Notes: generated from the sequence alone by a model not told the origin. A stretch of 64,000 nucleotides of DNA from Pseudomonas sp. GM78 (GCF_000282475.1 NZ_AKJF01000198.1:1-64000); one strand, 5' to 3'; counted from the stretch's first letter, positions 45,690 through 55,255 are shown. Translations and numbers: made by a program.

Positions 45690-46562
45690 TTACAAGCTGA
45701 TCGGAGTCGCCTCGAACCGCACCCGCGGATGGGCGATCCGGTCCTGAGCCCGAACCAGTTCCATCTCGTAACTGGCGCAGGCTTGGGTTTCCAGCAACAC
45801 CTCATGCACCGCGGACGCGGCGAACTCGAAAGCCGCCACCAGGCTGTCGCCCAGCAGGACGCGAGCCAGGAACAACCCCGACGTCAGGTCGCCAACACCC
45901 ACCGGCTGACGGGGAAACGCCAGCAGCGGACGCTGCAGGTGCCAGCTGCCTTCGGCCGTCACCAGCAACATCTCGAAGACATCCGCCTTTTTTCCAGGGT
46001 AATCCAGGTGCTTGACCAGCACCGCCTTAGGCCCACGTGCCAGAAGCGCACGCGCCATCGCCAGGCAATCGAACAGCGACTGCGGCTTGCGCCCCGAAAA
46101 GCTGTCGAGCTCCAGTTGATTGGGGCACATGAAGTCGGCCACGCTGGCTGCCTCCTCCAACAGGAAATCACTGACTTCCGCCGGTACGCTGCAGCCCTTC
46201 TCCGGATGGCCCATTACCGGGTCACACAGGTACAGCGCCTTGGGATTGATCGACTTGATCTTCGCCACGCCCGTCAGTATCGCCCTGCCTTGGGCTGCAC
46301 TGCCGAGGTAGCCGGACAGTACCGCATCGCAATTGCCCAGCTCGCCAATGGCCGCTATACCTTCGACCAGATCGGGAATCTGGTGCGGTGCCAGTACATC
46401 ACCTGCCCATTGGCCATACTGGGTGTGATTGGAGAACTGCACGGTATTGAGCGGCCAGACATTCACCCCGACCCGCTGCATCGGGAAAACCGCGGCACTG
46501 TTGCCGGCGTGACCGAACACCACGTGGGACTGGATAGCGAGCAGATGGGGCGTACGTTTCAT
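45690..46562 (-). CDS. pdxY: PdxY, pyridoxal kinase
   Basis: 290 residues from ATG 46562 ([21 protein letters not shown]). The ribokinase fold is shown by [19 protein letters not shown]-type opening, [14 protein letters not shown], and [13 protein letters not shown] with the catalytic Asp. It salvages pyridoxal to PLP. The position, next to a DUF3301 gene and close to an antiporter and a thioesterase, matches PAO1 PA5516-PA5519. Confidence 0.95.
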   Translation of the reverse strand: MKRTPHLLAIQSHVVFGHAGNSAAVFPMQRVGVNVWPLNTVQFSNHTQYGQWAGDVLAPHQIPDLVEGIAAIGELGNCDAVLSGYLGSAAQGRAILTGVAKIKSINPKALYLCDPVMGHPEKGCSVPAEVSDFLLEEAASVADFMCPNQLELDSFSGRKPQSLFDCLAMARALLARGPKAVLVKHLDYPGKKADVFEMLLVTAEGSWHLQRPLLAFPRQPVGVGDLTSGLFLARVLLGDSLVAAFEFAASAVHEVLLETQACASYEMELVRAQDRIAHPRVRFEATPISL

Positions 46563-46682
46563 GCGGTGAGTTATCCGTAAAACGATTGAAATTCGAGCCA
46601 CGCAGTATGCGACTAAACGCAGCCTGTACGACAGACCGACGACACAGTTAAGCTGACACTATCTTGTTGGAGCGCCCTGTTG

Positions 46683-47096
46683 ATGCTGACCCTTGGAAAT
46701 ATTCTAGTGCTGATGCTTTTCGCTACCGCGGGTGCGTGGCTATGGCACAACCACGGCTTGCGCGAACACGCACTGGAGCGGGTCAAGCAGCATTGCGCCA
46801 AGCTCGGCATTGAGTTGCTGGATGGCAACGTAGCATTGAAAAAAATCGCATTCATCAAGGATGCCAATGGTCGGCGACGATTGGCCCGTGTGTATAACTT
46901 CGAATTCACCGTAACCGGCGAAACCCGCCACAACGGTACCATCACACAATTCGGCCCGCACAGCGCACAGATCGAGCTGGCGCCTTATCCCGTACCATTC
47001 GACGACACCCCGACGGTGGCCGACGTGGTCAAGCCACGTGCCGAGGTGATCGAATTGAGCCAGTGGCGCCAGGAACATACCAAGTGGCGGCCTTGA
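46683..47096 (+). CDS. DUF3301 family membrane protein
   Basis: 137 residues from ATG 46683 (GGAG 10 bases upstream); a TTG one codon earlier is possible. A single N-terminal membrane segment (about 3-22) is followed by a soluble domain with the conserved ALKKIAFIKDANGRRRLARVYNFEFT. Function unknown. It is divergent from pdxY. Confidence 0.85.
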   Translation: MLTLGNILVLMLFATAGAWLWHNHGLREHALERVKQHCAKLGIELLDGNVALKKIAFIKDANGRRRLARVYNFEFTVTGETRHNGTITQFGPHSAQIELAPYPVPFDDTPTVADVVKPRAEVIELSQWRQEHTKWRP

Positions 47097-47108
47097 GTCT
47101 TTTGATCT

Positions 47109-48074
47109 TCACCCCAACCGACAGCCGTCCAGGCCTTTTTTCAGCCCCTCGACATTCTGCTGCTCACTAAAAATAAGCTCAATCCGCGAATCTTGCCGCC
47201 ATTCGCTGCTTTTCCATTCCAGTACCGCGTTATCCAGCGCATTCACCGACACCCAACCTCCGACGCTGTGGATAACCAACTTGGCCCGCCGCCATTCAAG
47301 GCCTGCGAGCCACCGAGCGATCCGGTCAGTGTCAAAGGTCTGGCCCGGATGCCAGCGCCAACCAATGCTCCAGCCGCCCTCCTGCCCCTGGCTCAAGCAA
47401 ATCGGCAGCGTCGGATCCATCCAGATCGCCGGCAACTGCGCCAGCCCCTTGGGCGCCACGAAGTTATCCACACCCGCCACCGCCTGAGCGTCCAGGCCAG
47501 GCAATTGGCTCAATGGCAAGGCCGCGTGGTGCGTCCAGTACAACGGGCGAAGCGGCAACTGCGCGACGAGGCGTTGGCGAGCGGCTTCATCAAGGTGTTC
47601 CGACTTGTTCATCAGCAACAGACCGGCACTCTCAAGCGCCTCCTGTTGCGCCGACGGTAGCGGCTTGCCAGCAGCAAGCGCCTGGGCGTCGAGGACCAGA
47701 ACGCAAGGCTGGACACTCAGGACACCTTGCCACGGCGCTTCACGCAACTGCCGAAGCAACTGCGCCGGATGCCCCAGCCCGGACGGCTCGATGAACAGTC
47801 GATCCGGTCGCGCCTTGCGCAGCAAACGCCCGAGGCCGATCTGAAACGGCGCACCGTTGACGCAACACAAACAGCCCCCGGCCACTTCACCCAGTGCGAT
47901 ACCATCGGCATCACGGGTCAACAAGGCAGCGTCGATACCGATCTGCCCGAATTCATTGATCAACACCGCCCAACGCTCACCAGCGGGACGTTGCGCCAGC
48001 AGGTGCCTGATCAGGCTGGTCTTGCCGGCCCCCAATGGCCCGGCGATGACATGGGTGGGTATGTTCTGCAACAT
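47109..48074 (-). CDS. COG0523 GTPase (CobW/YjiA-like)
   Basis: 321 residues from ATG 48074. Walker A GPLGAGKTS, the metal-binding GGCLCC motif that marks COG0523 metallochaperones, and MNKSEHLD (NKxD guanine motif) are intact. The C-terminal CobW_C domain follows (from about 215). It is distinct from the nearby ZigA-like protein; the metal is unknown, but zinc is suggested by context. It is divergent from the next gene with only 26 bases between starts, and no Zur-like site is evident there. Confidence 0.9.
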   Translation of the reverse strand: MLQNIPTHVIAGPLGAGKTSLIRHLLAQRPAGERWAVLINEFGQIGIDAALLTRDADGIALGEVAGGCLCCVNGAPFQIGLGRLLRKARPDRLFIEPSGLGHPAQLLRQLREAPWQGVLSVQPCVLVLDAQALAAGKPLPSAQQEALESAGLLLMNKSEHLDEAARQRLVAQLPLRPLYWTHHAALPLSQLPGLDAQAVAGVDNFVAPKGLAQLPAIWMDPTLPICLSQGQEGGWSIGWRWHPGQTFDTDRIARWLAGLEWRRAKLVIHSVGGWVSVNALDNAVLEWKSSEWRQDSRIELIFSEQQNVEGLKKGLDGCRLG

Positions 48075-48100
48075 GATCGAAGATGTCTTGGGAGGTAAGG

Positions 48101-48457
48101 ATGCGGTGGATAGGCATGTCATTGCTGCTGGCGCTCAATAGCGGAGAGGCGCTGGCCCAGGCTTGCGTGGTCCACAGTCAGGCGGAACGGCTGGACGTGA
48201 AAGTTTGCCAGCAAAACCGCAACATTCCGCAAAAACTCTTTGCCGAAGGCTTCTGCCAGCCCAGCCTTGCAGGGCAGAAAGTCGAGGTGCAGTACGTCGA
48301 CCAATGCCCTGGTGGGGCGTTCGGCGTGTGCAGCAACGCCCAAGTCGCCAATATGCCTTACCGGCAGGATATTCACTATTACGGCGTAGCCACGGATGCG
48401 GCGTATTTGCAGCCGTTTTGCGAAGCCCAGAGCCAGGGCACCTGGCTCAAGCCTTGA
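48101..48457 (+). CDS. Hypothetical exported cysteine-containing protein
   Basis: 118 residues from ATG 48101, preceded by GGGAGGTAAGG. Signal peptide (about 1-20, ending ALA-QA). The mature part contains six cysteines (ACVV, VCQQ, GFCQPS, DQCPGG, VCSNA, PFCEA), suggesting three disulfides. No family recognised beyond conserved pseudomonad homologues beside COG0523 genes (PA5534-like). It is convergent with zigA (4 bases apart). Location next to zinc genes is the only hint of function. Confidence 0.8.
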   Translation: MRWIGMSLLLALNSGEALAQACVVHSQAERLDVKVCQQNRNIPQKLFAEGFCQPSLAGQKVEVQYVDQCPGGAFGVCSNAQVANMPYRQDIHYYGVATDAAYLQPFCEAQSQGTWLKP

Positions 48458-48460
48458 GGG

Positions 48461-49666
48461 TCAAGCAACCTCTTCATACCAAGGGCCGAACGGATCAGGC
48501 AACGAGCACCAGCTCTCTGTTCCCAGCGCCATCTCTTCATCGCTCAACAGACAATCGGCGAGCTCGTCGGCAAGCTGCGTGAAATCGATGTTTTGGCCGA
48601 TGAACACCAGTTCCTGCCGGCAATCCCCGCTATCAGCGTCCCAGTTCTGCAGGATGGCGGCGGTGCTTTCCTGGTCCTGCGGCCACTGGTCCTTCGGCAC
48701 GAAACGCCACCAGCGCCCGGCAAAACCATAACGCATCATCCCACCGGCCTGGGACCAGCTGCCGGCGTCGGTGTGTTTGCTCGCCAACCAGAAGAAACCC
48801 TTGGAGCGCAGCAGCTTGCCATTGAGCCACGGGCCGTCGATGAAATTGAAGAAGCGCTGCGGATGGAAGGGACGACGCGCGCGGTAGGCGTAGGACGCGA
48901 TGCCATATTCTTCGGTTTCCGGCACATGTTCGCCGCGCAGCTCCTGCAACCAGCCCGGTGCCTGCGCCGCTTTCTCGAAGTCGAAGCGACCGGTATCGAG
49001 GATCTTCTCCAGCGGTACTTCACCCATGACCATCGGGATGATCTGCGCCTGAGCGTTGAGGCGCTTGAGGATTGCCGTCAGCTCCTCGCGTTCGCGGCTG
49101 CTGATCAAGTCGATCTTGCTGATCAGGATGACGTCGGCGAATTCGATCTGCTCGATCAACAAATCGGTGATCGCCCGCTCATCCCCCTCCCCCAGCGTTT
49201 CGCCACGGGAAGCCAGGGTTTCGGCCGCCTGGAAGTCGAGCAGGAAATTCATGCCATCGACCACGGTGACCATGGTGTCGAGCCGGACGATGTCGGTGAG
49301 GCTTTGGCCGTTTTCATCGCGAAAGGTAAATGTCTCTGCCACTGGCAGCGGTTCTGAAATGCCGGTTGATTCGATCAACAGGTAATCAAAACGACCCTCC
49401 CGGGCCAGCGAGCTAACCTCCTTCAGCAAGTCTTCACGCAACGTGCAGCAGATGCAGCCGTTGCTCATTTCCACGAGTTTCTCTTGCGCACGATTGAGAC
49501 TGACATCGCGCTGGACCTCGCTGCCGTCGATGTTGATTTCACTCATGTCGTTGACGATGACAGCAACGCGTAGGCCATTTCTATTACGTAGTATGTAATT
49601 AAGAAGTGTACTCTTTCCGGCTCCAAGAAAGCCCGAAAGGACGGTCACGGGAAGGCGATTTGACAT
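48461..49666 (-). CDS. zigA: ZigA-like COG0523 zinc metallochaperone GTPase
   Basis: 401 residues. Walker [24 protein letters not shown] (metal-binding CxCC), and guanine motif LISKIDL are present, with a C-terminal CobW_C domain (about 260-375, [16 protein letters not shown]). ZigA-type proteins are thought to supply zinc to essential enzymes under starvation. It is divergent from folE2 and shares a Zur box. Length and sequence fit the zinc-regulated subgroup. Confidence 0.92.
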   Translation of the reverse strand: MSNRLPVTVLSGFLGAGKSTLLNYILRNRNGLRVAVIVNDMSEINIDGSEVQRDVSLNRAQEKLVEMSNGCICCTLREDLLKEVSSLAREGRFDYLLIESTGISEPLPVAETFTFRDENGQSLTDIVRLDTMVTVVDGMNFLLDFQAAETLASRGETLGEGDERAITDLLIEQIEFADVILISKIDLISSREREELTAILKRLNAQAQIIPMVMGEVPLEKILDTGRFDFEKAAQAPGWLQELRGEHVPETEEYGIASYAYRARRPFHPQRFFNFIDGPWLNGKLLRSKGFFWLASKHTDAGSWSQAGGMMRYGFAGRWWRFVPKDQWPQDQESTAAILQNWDADSGDCRQELVFIGQNIDFTQLADELADCLLSDEEMALGTESWCSLPDPFGPWYEEVA

Positions 49667-49713
49667 CAGAGGTTCCTCACAGGGCCATTCATCAAAAATC
49701 TATCGTTGAGTTG

Positions 49714-49730
49714 ATGTTATAATATAACAT
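49714..49730. promoter_or_regulatory. Zur operator between zigA and folE2
   Basis: ATGTTATAATATAACAT is a perfect 8+1+8 inverted repeat matching the core of the gammaproteobacterial Zur consensus (GTTATANTATAAC). It lies 47 bases before the zigA start and 31 before the folE2 start, so it can repress both when zinc is sufficient. Confidence 0.92.
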
Positions 49731-49760
49731 TGCAATCACACTTCCACGATGGATATCCTC

Positions 49761-50657
49761 ATGAACGCGCTGACTCTCCCGGACATCGCCACGCAGGCCT
49801 CACGGCAAGCCCTGCCACTGGAGTGGGTGGGCATGTGTGGCATTGCTCTTCCTGTTTTGCTCGAAGGCAAAAAATCGCCTGCAACGGCCGATGCCGGCGT
49901 GAGTCTCGATAACGGCGAGGCACGCGGTATTCATATGTCGCGGTTGTACCTGGCGCTGGAAACGCTCGAGCAAGAGCCGCTCACACCCAAGCTGCTGCGA
50001 CGGGTTTTGCACCATTTCCTGAGCAGTCACGAAGGGCTGTCAAACAACGCCTACTTGAACATTCACACCGATCTGCTGCTGAAAAGACAGGCACTGCTCA
50101 GTCCTTTGGCCGGCTGGAAAAGCTATCCCGTCAGCATCGAAGCCCGATTGAAAAACCAGATGTTCCACGTGGAACTTAAAATCGCACTGCCTTATTCCTC
50201 AACCTGTCCTTGTTCAGCCGCGCTTTCCCGGCAACTGATTCAGCAGCAATTCGTCGATGATTTTGCCAACCGGACATTGCATCACGCCGAGTTGCTGGCT
50301 TGGCTCGGCTCCCCTGACGGCATCGTCGCGACACCGCACAGTCAACGCAGCACGGCGCAATTGAGTCTGCGTTTGCATGAGTGTGTGGATGAGTTGCCAC
50401 TGATCGCAGTCATCAACGATACCGAGGCTGCGCTCGGCACCGCGGTGCAGACCGCCGTCAAGCGCGCTGACGAACAGGCGTTCGCCTTGGCCAATGGACA
50501 GAACCTGATGTTTTGCGAGGACGCCGCTCGACGCCTGAACCTGGCCCTGAAACGCTCACCCGGCATCAGCGGCTTCCAGATACGGGTCATCCACGCTGAA
50601 AGCCTGCATGCCCACGATGCCGTCGCTGAAAGTCGCTGGAACTGGGAGGCCGCCTAA
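49761..50657 (+). CDS. folE2: FolE2, zinc-independent GTP cyclohydrolase IB
   Basis: 298 residues from ATG 49761 (MNALTLPDIATQ); an ATG 12 bases upstream is possible. It makes 7,8-dihydroneopterin triphosphate for folate and tRNA queuosine synthesis, using metals other than zinc and so replacing FolE when zinc is scarce. The PYSSTCPCSAALSRQ segment holds the catalytic Cys. A parS site is embedded at 50161-50176 and a 41-codon frame overlaps its stop. Confidence 0.96.
   Translation: MNALTLPDIATQASRQALPLEWVGMCGIALPVLLEGKKSPATADAGVSLDNGEARGIHMSRLYLALETLEQEPLTPKLLRRVLHHFLSSHEGLSNNAYLNIHTDLLLKRQALLSPLAGWKSYPVSIEARLKNQMFHVELKIALPYSSTCPCSAALSRQLIQQQFVDDFANRTLHHAELLAWLGSPDGIVATPHSQRSTAQLSLRLHECVDELPLIAVINDTEAALGTAVQTAVKRADEQAFALANGQNLMFCEDAARRLNLALKRSPGISGFQIRVIHAESLHAHDAVAESRWNWEAA
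50161..50176. promoter_or_regulatory. parS site within folE2
   Basis: TGTTCCACGTGGAACT contains the 14-bp palindrome GTTCCACGTGGAAC and matches the Pseudomonas parS consensus TGTTCCACGTGGAACC at 15 of 16 bases. It should bind ParB for chromosome segregation. Confidence 0.88.
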
Positions 50658-50782
50658 TGCGTTTCCAGGCTTTACGCCGGGATATGTACCGAAGTTATGC
50701 CGCCCCTCAACAATCACGCTTCTGCGCGACTACAGGGCTTTGCAGAAAGAGTTTTGAGGGAGCACGACAAACGTCTACATGA
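50657..50782 (+). CDS. Possible 41-residue ORF coupled to folE2
   Basis: The ATG overlaps the folE2 stop by one base (TAATG), which would allow coupled translation. The product is basic and has no recognised domain (starts MRFQALRRDMYRSYAAP). It may be a remnant of a former cluster gene or chance. Reported with low confidence. Confidence 0.25.
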   Translation: MRFQALRRDMYRSYAAPQQSRFCATTGLCRKSFEGARQTST

Positions 50783-50852
50783 CAGCGACCGGGGTTTGGA
50801 TCTAAGGTTAATCCGCTGACGCATGTGATCGAAGCATTCGAGAACAACAATC

Positions 50853-51743
50853 ATGATCCAGATCACTCTGCCCGATGGTTCATTGCGTGAATACGATCAA
50901 CCGCTGTCCGTTCATGAGGTTGCCGCGAGTATTGGCCCCGGGCTGGCCAACGCTGCGGTAGCGGGTCGGGTGGACGGCTTGTTGGTGGACTGTGAGTTTG
51001 TGATCCGGGCCAATGCCAGGGTCAGCATCGTTACGCCCCAGGAACCCGACGGCCTGGAGATTCTCCGGCGCTCCTGTTCGCTGGTGCTGGCGATGGCGGT
51101 CAAGCAATTGCATTCCCATACTCAATTGCGAACCGGCTCGGCGCTGGGTGACGGGTTCTATTGCGAGTTCACTGTCGAGCGCCCAATCAGGACCGCTGAT
51201 TTGCCGCTGATCGAAGCGCGCATGCACTCATTGGCGGCGGCCAACCATTCGATTCGCCGCAATCGCAGTCACTCCCCGTCTTGCGCCGACCTGTCGCTGT
51301 ATCGCCTCGCAGACACCGACTATTTGACGAGCGGCCCGCATGTCCCCACCACCAGGGTCTTGCAGGCGTTTGCCCTCGATCACATCAACGGGACCTTGCA
51401 GCAACGCATCTATGGCACCTGTTGGTCGAGCCCCCAGGAGTTGCAGCATTGGCGCCTGCCGGCCCATGTGGTGGTTGTCAGCATGGATGACCGGCAGGCG
51501 AGCTACGCCCACGCGGTCACCGAACGCCTGCGCCGCAGCGGCGTACGCGCCCTGGCGGACCTGCGTAACGAAAAAGTTCGCCACAAGATTCGCCATCACA
51601 GTCAGACGGTGCCGTACCTGGTGGTGATCGGCGAACAGGAAAAGGTTGGCGGGTATGTCAGCGTGCGCAATCGCAACGGGGAGGATTTTGGCAGGATGAA
51701 GGTTGAGGCGGTGTGTGAGTGGTTGGGTCAGTCGGGGATTTGA
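50853..51743 (+). CDS. Threonyl-tRNA synthetase-like protein lacking the catalytic core
   Basis: 296 residues against about 640 for ThrRS. An N-terminal TGS domain (1-62) and the N2 editing-type domain (about 65-190, ending IYGTCWSSPQELQHW) are followed directly by the anticodon-binding domain (about 203-296, MDDRQASYAHAVTERL, ADLRNEKVRHKIR). The class II catalytic domain with motifs 1-3 and the zinc ligands is absent, and the reading frame is intact across the junction. Editing residues matching E. coli H73, H77 and C182 are L77, M81 and T159; only the H186 equivalent (H163) remains. It cannot charge tRNA and probably cannot edit. Paralogues of thrS are known near zinc-regulated genes. Confidence 0.85.
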   Translation: MIQITLPDGSLREYDQPLSVHEVAASIGPGLANAAVAGRVDGLLVDCEFVIRANARVSIVTPQEPDGLEILRRSCSLVLAMAVKQLHSHTQLRTGSALGDGFYCEFTVERPIRTADLPLIEARMHSLAAANHSIRRNRSHSPSCADLSLYRLADTDYLTSGPHVPTTRVLQAFALDHINGTLQQRIYGTCWSSPQELQHWRLPAHVVVVSMDDRQASYAHAVTERLRRSGVRALADLRNEKVRHKIRHHSQTVPYLVVIGEQEKVGGYVSVRNRNGEDFGRMKVEAVCEWLGQSGI

Positions 51744-51763
51744 GGTGGTTGAACGGACGTCTT

Positions 51764-51786
51764 CCCGGGCAAGCCTCGCTCCTACA
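51764..51786. repeat. Single REP unit
   Basis: CCCGGGCAAGCCTCGCTCCTACA, one copy only, after the ThrRS-like gene. Confidence 0.7.
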
Positions 51787-51811
51787 AAAGAGCAAGGCTT
51801 CCCCGAGAACG

Positions 51812-52333
51812 TTAAGCTCTTGGCTTCACGGTGCCGCAGTCCTGCCCCAGCCAGACCGCGCGGGTATCGAGGCTACCCTTCTGCTGGATGCCGGTGGCGT
51901 TGAACGTACCATTGACCTTGGTGGTGAACTCACGATCGCTGAGGAAGGTGGCAACACCCGCGCCTTGCGCTTTCGGGCAGCTGAAGCGGAATTTCCACTG
52001 GTTGCCGGTGCGCTCGGTGATTTCCTGTTTGCAACCCGATTGTGGGTCGGTCAGCGGAATGTTGTCGCTCTTGACCTGCTCTGGGGTCAAGCACGCCCGA
52101 ATCCCTTTGCCACCCATGGTGATGCCCTGTTTTTCCAGCTGCGCGCGCTGCTCCGGGGTCATCTGGCTTTGTATTTGACCCAGGATCAGTTGCAGATCCG
52201 GCAGGTTCTGGTCATCGACTTTCATGTTGCTCGAGGTCAATTCCCACAAACCTGGCTGAAGCATCTGCGCCTGAGCAGCCACAGGAAGTACCAAACCAAA
52301 TGCCAAGGCCAAACCCAGCAGACGAACGTTCAT
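51812..52333 (-). CDS. DUF3617 exported protein
   Basis: 173 residues with a signal peptide (about 1-22). DUF3617 pattern QPGLWELTSSNMKVDDQ near the start, three cysteines (ACLTPEQV, GCKQEIT, SCPKAQG) and one near the end. Function unknown; periplasmic location is inferred. Confidence 0.88.
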   Translation of the reverse strand: MNVRLLGLALAFGLVLPVAAQAQMLQPGLWELTSSNMKVDDQNLPDLQLILGQIQSQMTPEQRAQLEKQGITMGGKGIRACLTPEQVKSDNIPLTDPQSGCKQEITERTGNQWKFRFSCPKAQGAGVATFLSDREFTTKVNGTFNATGIQQKGSLDTRAVWLGQDCGTVKPRA

Positions 52334-52466
52334 CGAGTAACTCCTGATCAGTAGTGGCCGTTAGACGTCGCCGGCGGGCTTCGGTTCATGGGCCAATTAA
52401 ATAGCGACATTCTGCACGGAACATGGTCTGTTAAGCATTGAATCTTCAGGAGCAAGGCTGCCCCCC

Positions 52467-53906
52467 ATGGATTATTTTGGACCGCATGTCTTCGGCTATG
52501 TCATCGCCCTGCTGCACTCATTGGGCTTGGTTGCGGCAATCCATGCCGTGTTGACCGTCCGCACCGCACAAGGCTCGATTGCCTGGGCCTTGTCACTGTT
52601 GTTCATGCCTTACCTGACACTTATCCCCTATCTGGTATTCGGCCGCAGTTCCTTCGACGGTTACATCAAGGCTCGGCGCCAGGCCAACGAGGAGATGCGC
52701 AAGGCTGTCTCCGAGCTCAACTGGCGGCCGTGGGTGGAGGAAGCACTCACCGCTCGCGCATCCAGCGCGTACGCGTCTCTGAGGGCGATGCCGAAACTGG
52801 GGCGCATGCCCTGTCTGGCAAACAATGAAGTGCGCTTGCTGGTGAATGGGCAGGCAACCTTCGAGGCGGTTTTCCACGCCATCAGCCAGGCCCGGGAAGC
52901 TGTACTGGTCCAGTTCTTCATCATCCACGACGACCGCCTGGGCCGACGCCTGCGTGATTTACTGCTGCACAAGGCCAGCGAAGGCGTGGTGATTTACCTG
53001 CTCTACGACCGAATCGGCAGCCACTCCCTGCCCCACGCTTACGTCCAGTCGCTGCGCGATGGCGGCGTCAAGGTCAAAGCCTTCGCCACCCGCAGCGGCT
53101 GGCTCAATCGCTTCCAGGTCAACTTTCGCAACCACCGCAAGATCGTGGTTGTCGACGGCATCCTTGGCTTCGTGGGTGGCCACAACGTTGGCGATGAATA
53201 CATGGGCGAGAAACCACCGCTGGCACCGTGGCGCGATACCCATGTGCAGGTCCGGGGGCCGGTGGTGGCCTGCATGCAGGAGTCCTTCGCCGAAGACTGG
53301 TTCTGGGCGGCCCGCGAATTACCGCAGCTGATCCTGCCGCAGGTTTATCCGGACGGCGGAGTGCTGTGCCAAATGCTTGCCAGCGGCCCGGCGGATGCCT
53401 ACGAAACCTGCTCACTGTTCTTCGTCGAAGCGATTCACGCGTCGACCGAACGGGTGTGGATCACCAGCCCGTATTTCATCCCCGATGAAGCGGTGCTCGC
53501 TGCGTTGCGATTGGCAGTCTTGCGCGGGGTGGATGTGCGGATTCTGCTGCCGTCACGGCCCGACCACCGAATCGTCTACGCCGCTTCCAGCCTCTATGCC
53601 TTCGAAGCCGTGCGCGCCGGTGTGCGGGTGTTCCGCTACGAACCCGGTTTCCTGCATCAGAAAGTGGTGTTGATCGACAGTGAAATCAGCGCCATCGGTA
53701 GCGCCAACATGGACAACCGTTCGTTTCGATTGAATTTCGAAGTGATGTTACTGACGGTCGACAGGGCGTTCGCCGCCCAGGTGGAGCAGATGCTCAACGA
53801 CGACTTCGACCAGGCTCATGAAATCGCCAAGGAAGAAGGCCGGGAGACCCATCGCTTGCAGCAGGTCGGCATGCGGGTCGCCCGGCTTATTTCGCCCATC
53901 CTCTAG
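52467..53906 (+). CDS. cls: Cardiolipin synthase
   Basis: 479 residues. Two N-terminal membrane segments (about 8-30 and 38-58) precede two phospholipase-D motifs: [17 protein letters not shown] and [23 protein letters not shown]. It joins two phosphatidylglycerols to cardiolipin in the inner membrane. Its stop TAG shares CTAG with the stop of the convergent cfa gene. Confidence 0.95.
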   Translation: MDYFGPHVFGYVIALLHSLGLVAAIHAVLTVRTAQGSIAWALSLLFMPYLTLIPYLVFGRSSFDGYIKARRQANEEMRKAVSELNWRPWVEEALTARASSAYASLRAMPKLGRMPCLANNEVRLLVNGQATFEAVFHAISQAREAVLVQFFIIHDDRLGRRLRDLLLHKASEGVVIYLLYDRIGSHSLPHAYVQSLRDGGVKVKAFATRSGWLNRFQVNFRNHRKIVVVDGILGFVGGHNVGDEYMGEKPPLAPWRDTHVQVRGPVVACMQESFAEDWFWAARELPQLILPQVYPDGGVLCQMLASGPADAYETCSLFFVEAIHASTERVWITSPYFIPDEAVLAALRLAVLRGVDVRILLPSRPDHRIVYAASSLYAFEAVRAGVRVFRYEPGFLHQKVVLIDSEISAIGSANMDNRSFRLNFEVMLLTVDRAFAAQVEQMLNDDFDQAHEIAKEEGRETHRLQQVGMRVARLISPIL

Positions 53907-55087
53907 GGATTGTAGATATCGTCTCGCGTCCACGGCAGCTCATGGCTGCCATCGGCGTGGGCCTTCACCGCGAGTATCTGGTGCAGGTTGATCCAGCCAC
54001 GAGCGAACGCATAGGCACAACCGGCCAGGTACAGGCGCCAGATACGCAGGGCTTGATCCGGCACCAGTTTCGAGGCGGCCTCCAGGTTGTCTTCCAGGCG
54101 TTCGCTCCAGTGATCCAGGGTGCGCGCGTAATGCAGACGCAGGCTCTCGACATCGACGATCTCCAGCCCTGCTTCACTGATCTCGGCAGAGATCATCGAC
54201 AGGTGGGGCAGTTCGCCGTTGGGGAATACATACTTCTCGATGAACTCCCCGGCACCGCGTCCCACAGGACGCCCATCGATGTGCTTGGCGGTGATCCCGT
54301 GGTTCATCACCAGCCCGCCCTCTTTCACCGCGCCGAACAAGGTTTTGCAATACTCGGCCAGGTTCGCGTGCCCGACGTGCTCGAACATACCGACACTGAC
54401 CACTTTGTCGAAGCGACCGTCTTGAGGCAGGTCGCGGTAATCGAGTAACTGCAGTTCGATCAAATCCTCCAGCCCTTCCGCTTTTACGCGTTCCCGGGCC
54501 AGGGCCAGTTGTTCCTTGCTGAGGGTAATACCGAACACCTTCGCGCCAAATTCCCGGGCTGCATACCGCGCCAACCCGCCCCAACCGCAGCCGACATCCA
54601 GCAGATATTCGCCAGGTTGCAGACGCAACTTGCGACACAGATGGCGGAATTTTGCCTGTTGAGCCTGTTCAAGGGATTCACTTCCCGTCTCGAAATACGC
54701 GCAGGAATACGCCATGTCGCTGTCGAGCCACAGTTGATAAAAGGCGTTTGAGAGGTCGTAATGGTAGGAGATCGCCTTGGCGTCTGCTTCCTTGTCGTGG
54801 GCGGTGCGCACAGGCTGACTGTCGAGATCACCGAGCAATGCCTGACTCCACTCATCACAGACGCGGATCACATCGCTGATGGAACCTTCCAGTTCCAGTT
54901 TGCCCTCGACGAACGCAGCCCCTAGCGCGTCCAGGCTAGGATGGGTGAACTGGGTGACCATTTGTGGGTCCTTGACCACAATTGTGACACTGGGCGTCGG
55001 CCCCAGATTGAACTCATGGCCGTCCCAGAGTCGCAGGCGTAGCGGTAGCTGCAGATTCTGTAAGGCCGGTGGAAGTTGCGCGAGCAT
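53903..55087 (-). CDS. cfa: Cyclopropane-fatty-acyl-phospholipid synthase
   Basis: 394 residues. SAM-binding motif [20 protein letters not shown], the conserved [26 protein letters not shown] substrate segment and [13 protein letters not shown] are present. It adds a methylene bridge to unsaturated membrane lipids, protecting cells in stationary phase. It is convergent with cls, another lipid-modifying gene, with a 4-base stop overlap. Confidence 0.95.
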   Translation of the reverse strand: MLAQLPPALQNLQLPLRLRLWDGHEFNLGPTPSVTIVVKDPQMVTQFTHPSLDALGAAFVEGKLELEGSISDVIRVCDEWSQALLGDLDSQPVRTAHDKEADAKAISYHYDLSNAFYQLWLDSDMAYSCAYFETGSESLEQAQQAKFRHLCRKLRLQPGEYLLDVGCGWGGLARYAAREFGAKVFGITLSKEQLALARERVKAEGLEDLIELQLLDYRDLPQDGRFDKVVSVGMFEHVGHANLAEYCKTLFGAVKEGGLVMNHGITAKHIDGRPVGRGAGEFIEKYVFPNGELPHLSMISAEISEAGLEIVDVESLRLHYARTLDHWSERLEDNLEAASKLVPDQALRIWRLYLAGCAYAFARGWINLHQILAVKAHADGSHELPWTRDDIYNP

Positions 55088-55255
55088 GGAAAATCCCCCT
55101 TGTTTCAGACGTCTGCTGAGAGGTTAGACCATCCTTGAAAAATAGCTGGCTATCGATTTCATAGCGATCTTCTATGATTCCAAAACTGTTCCGAATTCGC
55201 AGAAATGACCGCTCTCACCTAGATGACTGCAAATTCGGCCGACAGTTCTGTATTT

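Noticed and set aside
48061-48074. ATGTTCTGCAACAT palindrome at the start of the COG0523 gene, considered as a Zur site
   Set aside because: Its 14-base length gives the wrong half-site spacing (4 rather than 7 between ATGTT and AACAT), and it consists of the start codons of the gene.
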